64,000 nucleotides of DNA from Lineus longissimus (Eukaryota > Nemertea > Pilidiophora > Heteronemertea > Lineidae). The position numbers and the translations under genes were made by a program. The stretch's first letter is position 1. Each line of letters begins with the position of its first letter. Where the stretch lies: assembly GCF_910592395.1 (NCBI RefSeq), contig NC_088313.1, positions 4,530,501-4,594,500 of the forward strand, read 5' to 3'. Under the pieces are notes generated by a model that was not told the origin of the DNA, ran no database searches, and saw nothing but the letters and a program-made list of their open reading frames with translations. Positions 61,500 through 64,000 of the stretch are shown here, in pieces.

Positions 61500-62211
61500 C
61501 ACTATGGTGTATTGTGTGGCTCCGAATTGTGTCAAGTGTTCCCAGCGTCCCTGAGGTTAACGAACATCCCTCAAGAGACCTGGTGCCGTAGACCGATGCT
61601 GAACTTGCAGACATACTAACTTAGCAGAGAATGAACTCGGAAGGCAGGAGTAATCATATAATAGTTTATTTGTACTTACTTGATATAGGAGTTTCTGATC
61701 TAGCTAGACACTATTGGATGCAAGCTGGGCCGCCCAAGAGAGGTAAGAGAGAGAGAGAGCCGGCGTGCCCAGTACTTAAATACCCAGATGCCAAGTCACG
61801 AGCTCAGAGTCCAGGATTACGGAAGACGAATACTAATTAAAGGAGCAACCCGGTCCAGGATACGAGGCCGTCCAGAGAGAGACCTAACAATGTCAAGTGC
61901 CTCCCCCTGGTAGCTGAAGACCATTGGGAAGCTATGATTGGACGCCTCGTACCAGGTGACTATGATCGGAACGTTAACTGTGCCAAGATCACCGGCCATC
62001 CCTTTAAGGACTTACTGCTGTCACCGCAATCCTCCGACTTGGAACCGCGTGACTCGAACCCCTGGACTCACTGCTTATATTGTATAATAATATTAATCAA
62101 GGCTAAGAACAATGACGAATAGCCTGATAAGGCACGTTCGGTAGACTTCAAACGAATTCAGTTAACCCTATGAACACCGTGAAGCCTACCTTTTAAGGGC
62201 TTCACGGTACA
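61500..62211 (-). mobile_element. Possible solo or 3' LTR of a retroelement
   Basis: On the minus strand a purine tract (gaggggggca, about 62220-62211) is followed by tgtaccgtgaagccc, which looks like a polypurine tract and LTR start. The putative LTR would contain a TATA-like tatacaatataag. Its other end and a target duplication could not be set. A strong hairpin (accgtgaagcc and its complement) lies at about 62176-62208. No gag or pol frame is visible to either side. Confidence 0.25.
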
Positions 62212-64000
62212 TGCCCCCCTCGAAAAAGACCAGTCTGTCCCCAGACTGAGAAAGTTTTGCCCGATAATGAAAATATTGTGAGTGGCAGATCGCCAGTGAC
62301 CCCAATGACAAACGGTGTTACAGTGTGACCCGTAGTAAATAAAAAGAGATAAGGTACATTGATAATCAGTTGTGATAAAAACCCGAACGACCTTCCAACG
62401 CCGCTCACGCCTCGCCATGTTCTTTCTCCATTTTTACCCAGCAATTATATATGGTAAGTACAATTTTCTGATTCTCTATGTACTGCATCCTTGTTAAAAT
62501 TAATCACTTATACCGAAAATGTTGCGTTCACCCCTGATAAATTCATAATATATATACATGTAAGTGACAACTCACGAGAAAGGAAACAAACAAATCTCGG
62601 CTCACATTCGGCCTGTGCAAGACACTGAAACGTCGAAAAAAAAATTATTGGTTGAACTCAATGTTACTTGCCGTACCCAGGCCTATCACTTTCAGGTAAC
62701 CGTCCTTCAACCCGGCATTATTATTAAAATATGCTTATCATTTCTATCCTTTTCACCGTAATGAAGCGGACCCTTAACACATGACAGCGTAACCTCACCA
62801 ACACTGGGTAAAGTAACCCAAAGTACTCAATCAACTGGAGTTTGACAAGAAAAACTACCAAAAAACCAAAAAAAACTAATAAATATTGTGCTACTATTCC
62901 GTAATTCTTTTTACCCCAAATCTAACCCGAATCAGGTCCATTACCCTAGACAAACCGGTCTATGAAAAATATAAAACGCCGTAAATATTCTTCGGTTTGC
63001 CCATTGTATGGAATATCCAGGACCATGACTCAGCTGTGTCATAACTAAGCCAGTGCAATCACGCAATCTGCACTAATGGTCCGGTTACTTCTTGCCTGAA
63101 ACCTACTCCGTTCCCTTGAACGAGAGTAAAAATATCCTCTAGAGTCTGCCTTCTAGAACTTTGCTTTCATACTCCTAGAGGATATCGCTACAATAGCGCG
63201 TAGCCCATGCTATGAACACTCTTAAAGACAAACCACTGATTTTACAACTATATATTAAAAAAAACAAACTCCGATGAGGCCCCGAATCAGGTGTTAAGGA
63301 CGAAACAGACACAATTCTTGCCTTGGCTATCCCCATGAATAGCCAAGAAACCAGTGCGTAGATATCAGGAAACGGTCAGGTGGAACAACCGCCCGACCTC
63401 CTCCTGTAGGGTCCAGCATACATTCCCTAGCTGGTTTCTTCCTCTACACCCAAAAAAACTATCCTGCTAATAGGTACTCGCTTGACCCCAATGGCCACAA
63501 CAATCCAATTAAATAAAAGTAATGGTGACACAATGATTCACCAGCCTGTGCTGAAAGCAAGGATGCACCCTGAGTAGCGACATATGAAAAAACATTATCA
63601 ACGACCAAGGCCTATAAAAGATATTAGTTGTCTTTGCTTCAACCATTAGGAGGCAACGTAAGCGACAATCAATAATAAACGATAATGCCGTGCCTCCACG
63701 CAAATTAACAACAAACCACTACATTGACTACTTAATCAACACGAGACATGCAATTGCCCCGAACATCCCTACGCCCCTTGGCTTGCAAAATAAACCACAG
63801 GTAAATCTGCCCCGAGAGTTGTTACCATAAAGATTTGAATACGATATATCAATGCATATAGCATATACTAAAGATAACTTCAAACTTAATGCATAGCCTA
63901 CAAGTATCAAGGCTCTGAGTTAATCTGACCTAGAAGGCACAAATTTAGTGAACCTTACGCAAGATGTCTTTATATGTCCCTATATGGTTATCAGTATGAC
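62212..64000. other. No recognised feature to the window end
   Basis: AT-rich sequence with short accidental frames. An 11-bp inverted repeat (atatcctctag and complement) lies at about 63131 and 63174. No exon, SINE or tandem repeat was recognised. Confidence 0.4.

Overview
The window is nuclear DNA of an animal, most likely a marine invertebrate. The genes have many short exons with GT-AG introns, intergenic space is AT-rich, and most of the DNA is MITEs, tRNA-derived SINEs, foldback elements and minisatellites. I cannot name the species. Lophotrochozoan or invertebrate deuterostome is a guess from the repeat style, not a sequence match.

Two genes are certain and lie head to head. On the minus strand (605-2685) a three-exon gene encodes a mitochondrial GrpE nucleotide-exchange factor (GRPEL1-like, 227 aa, complete). 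On the plus strand, 25 coding exons (3672-36378) encode a full-length insulin-degrading enzyme (IDE, 988 aa from a start matching the human internal Met42). All 24 splice phases close without a frameshift, the zinc motif HxxEH and distal zinc Glu are intact, and the protein ends in the peroxisomal-type tripeptide AKL. The 967 bp between the two genes must hold a divergent promoter.

The IDE introns are a repeat museum. They hold a 50-bp minisatellite (7.4-8.0 kb), a 41-bp minisatellite (10.2-11.1 kb), a 60-bp array (22.8-23.3 kb), pogo-like MITEs, SINEs, and a 2.5-kb array of about 56 copies of a 46-bp unit (19.4-21.9 kb). That unit is a copy of the end of IDE exon 19 plus its 5' splice site, so the real donor is followed by dozens of decoys. 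The last intron (9.2 kb) carries a nested antisense gene for a 501-aa condensation-domain-superfamily acyltransferase-like protein. It has a mitochondrial-type leader and has lost the His pair of its HHxxxDG motif. The same intron holds a 2.84-kb long-TIR element, a hypothetical ORF behind a promoter-like region, and one of two near-identical 0.69-kb insertions.

Downstream of IDE (36.4-64 kb) I see no complete gene. There is one orphan exon (43884-44026), a Ser/Thr-rich repeat with one in-frame stop (45.6-45.9 kb), and three 1.7-2.8-kb members of one repeat family (R1-R3) with a 5' palindrome, an internal tetranucleotide run and a 3' hairpin. There are two PIF/Harbinger elements with TWA target duplications, one with its empty paralogous site in the window. 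A 940-bp foldback element has 281-bp arms, and a broken duplicate of IDE exons 22-23 lies about 31 kb downstream of the originals. The last 3 kb hold tandem duplications and a possible LTR.
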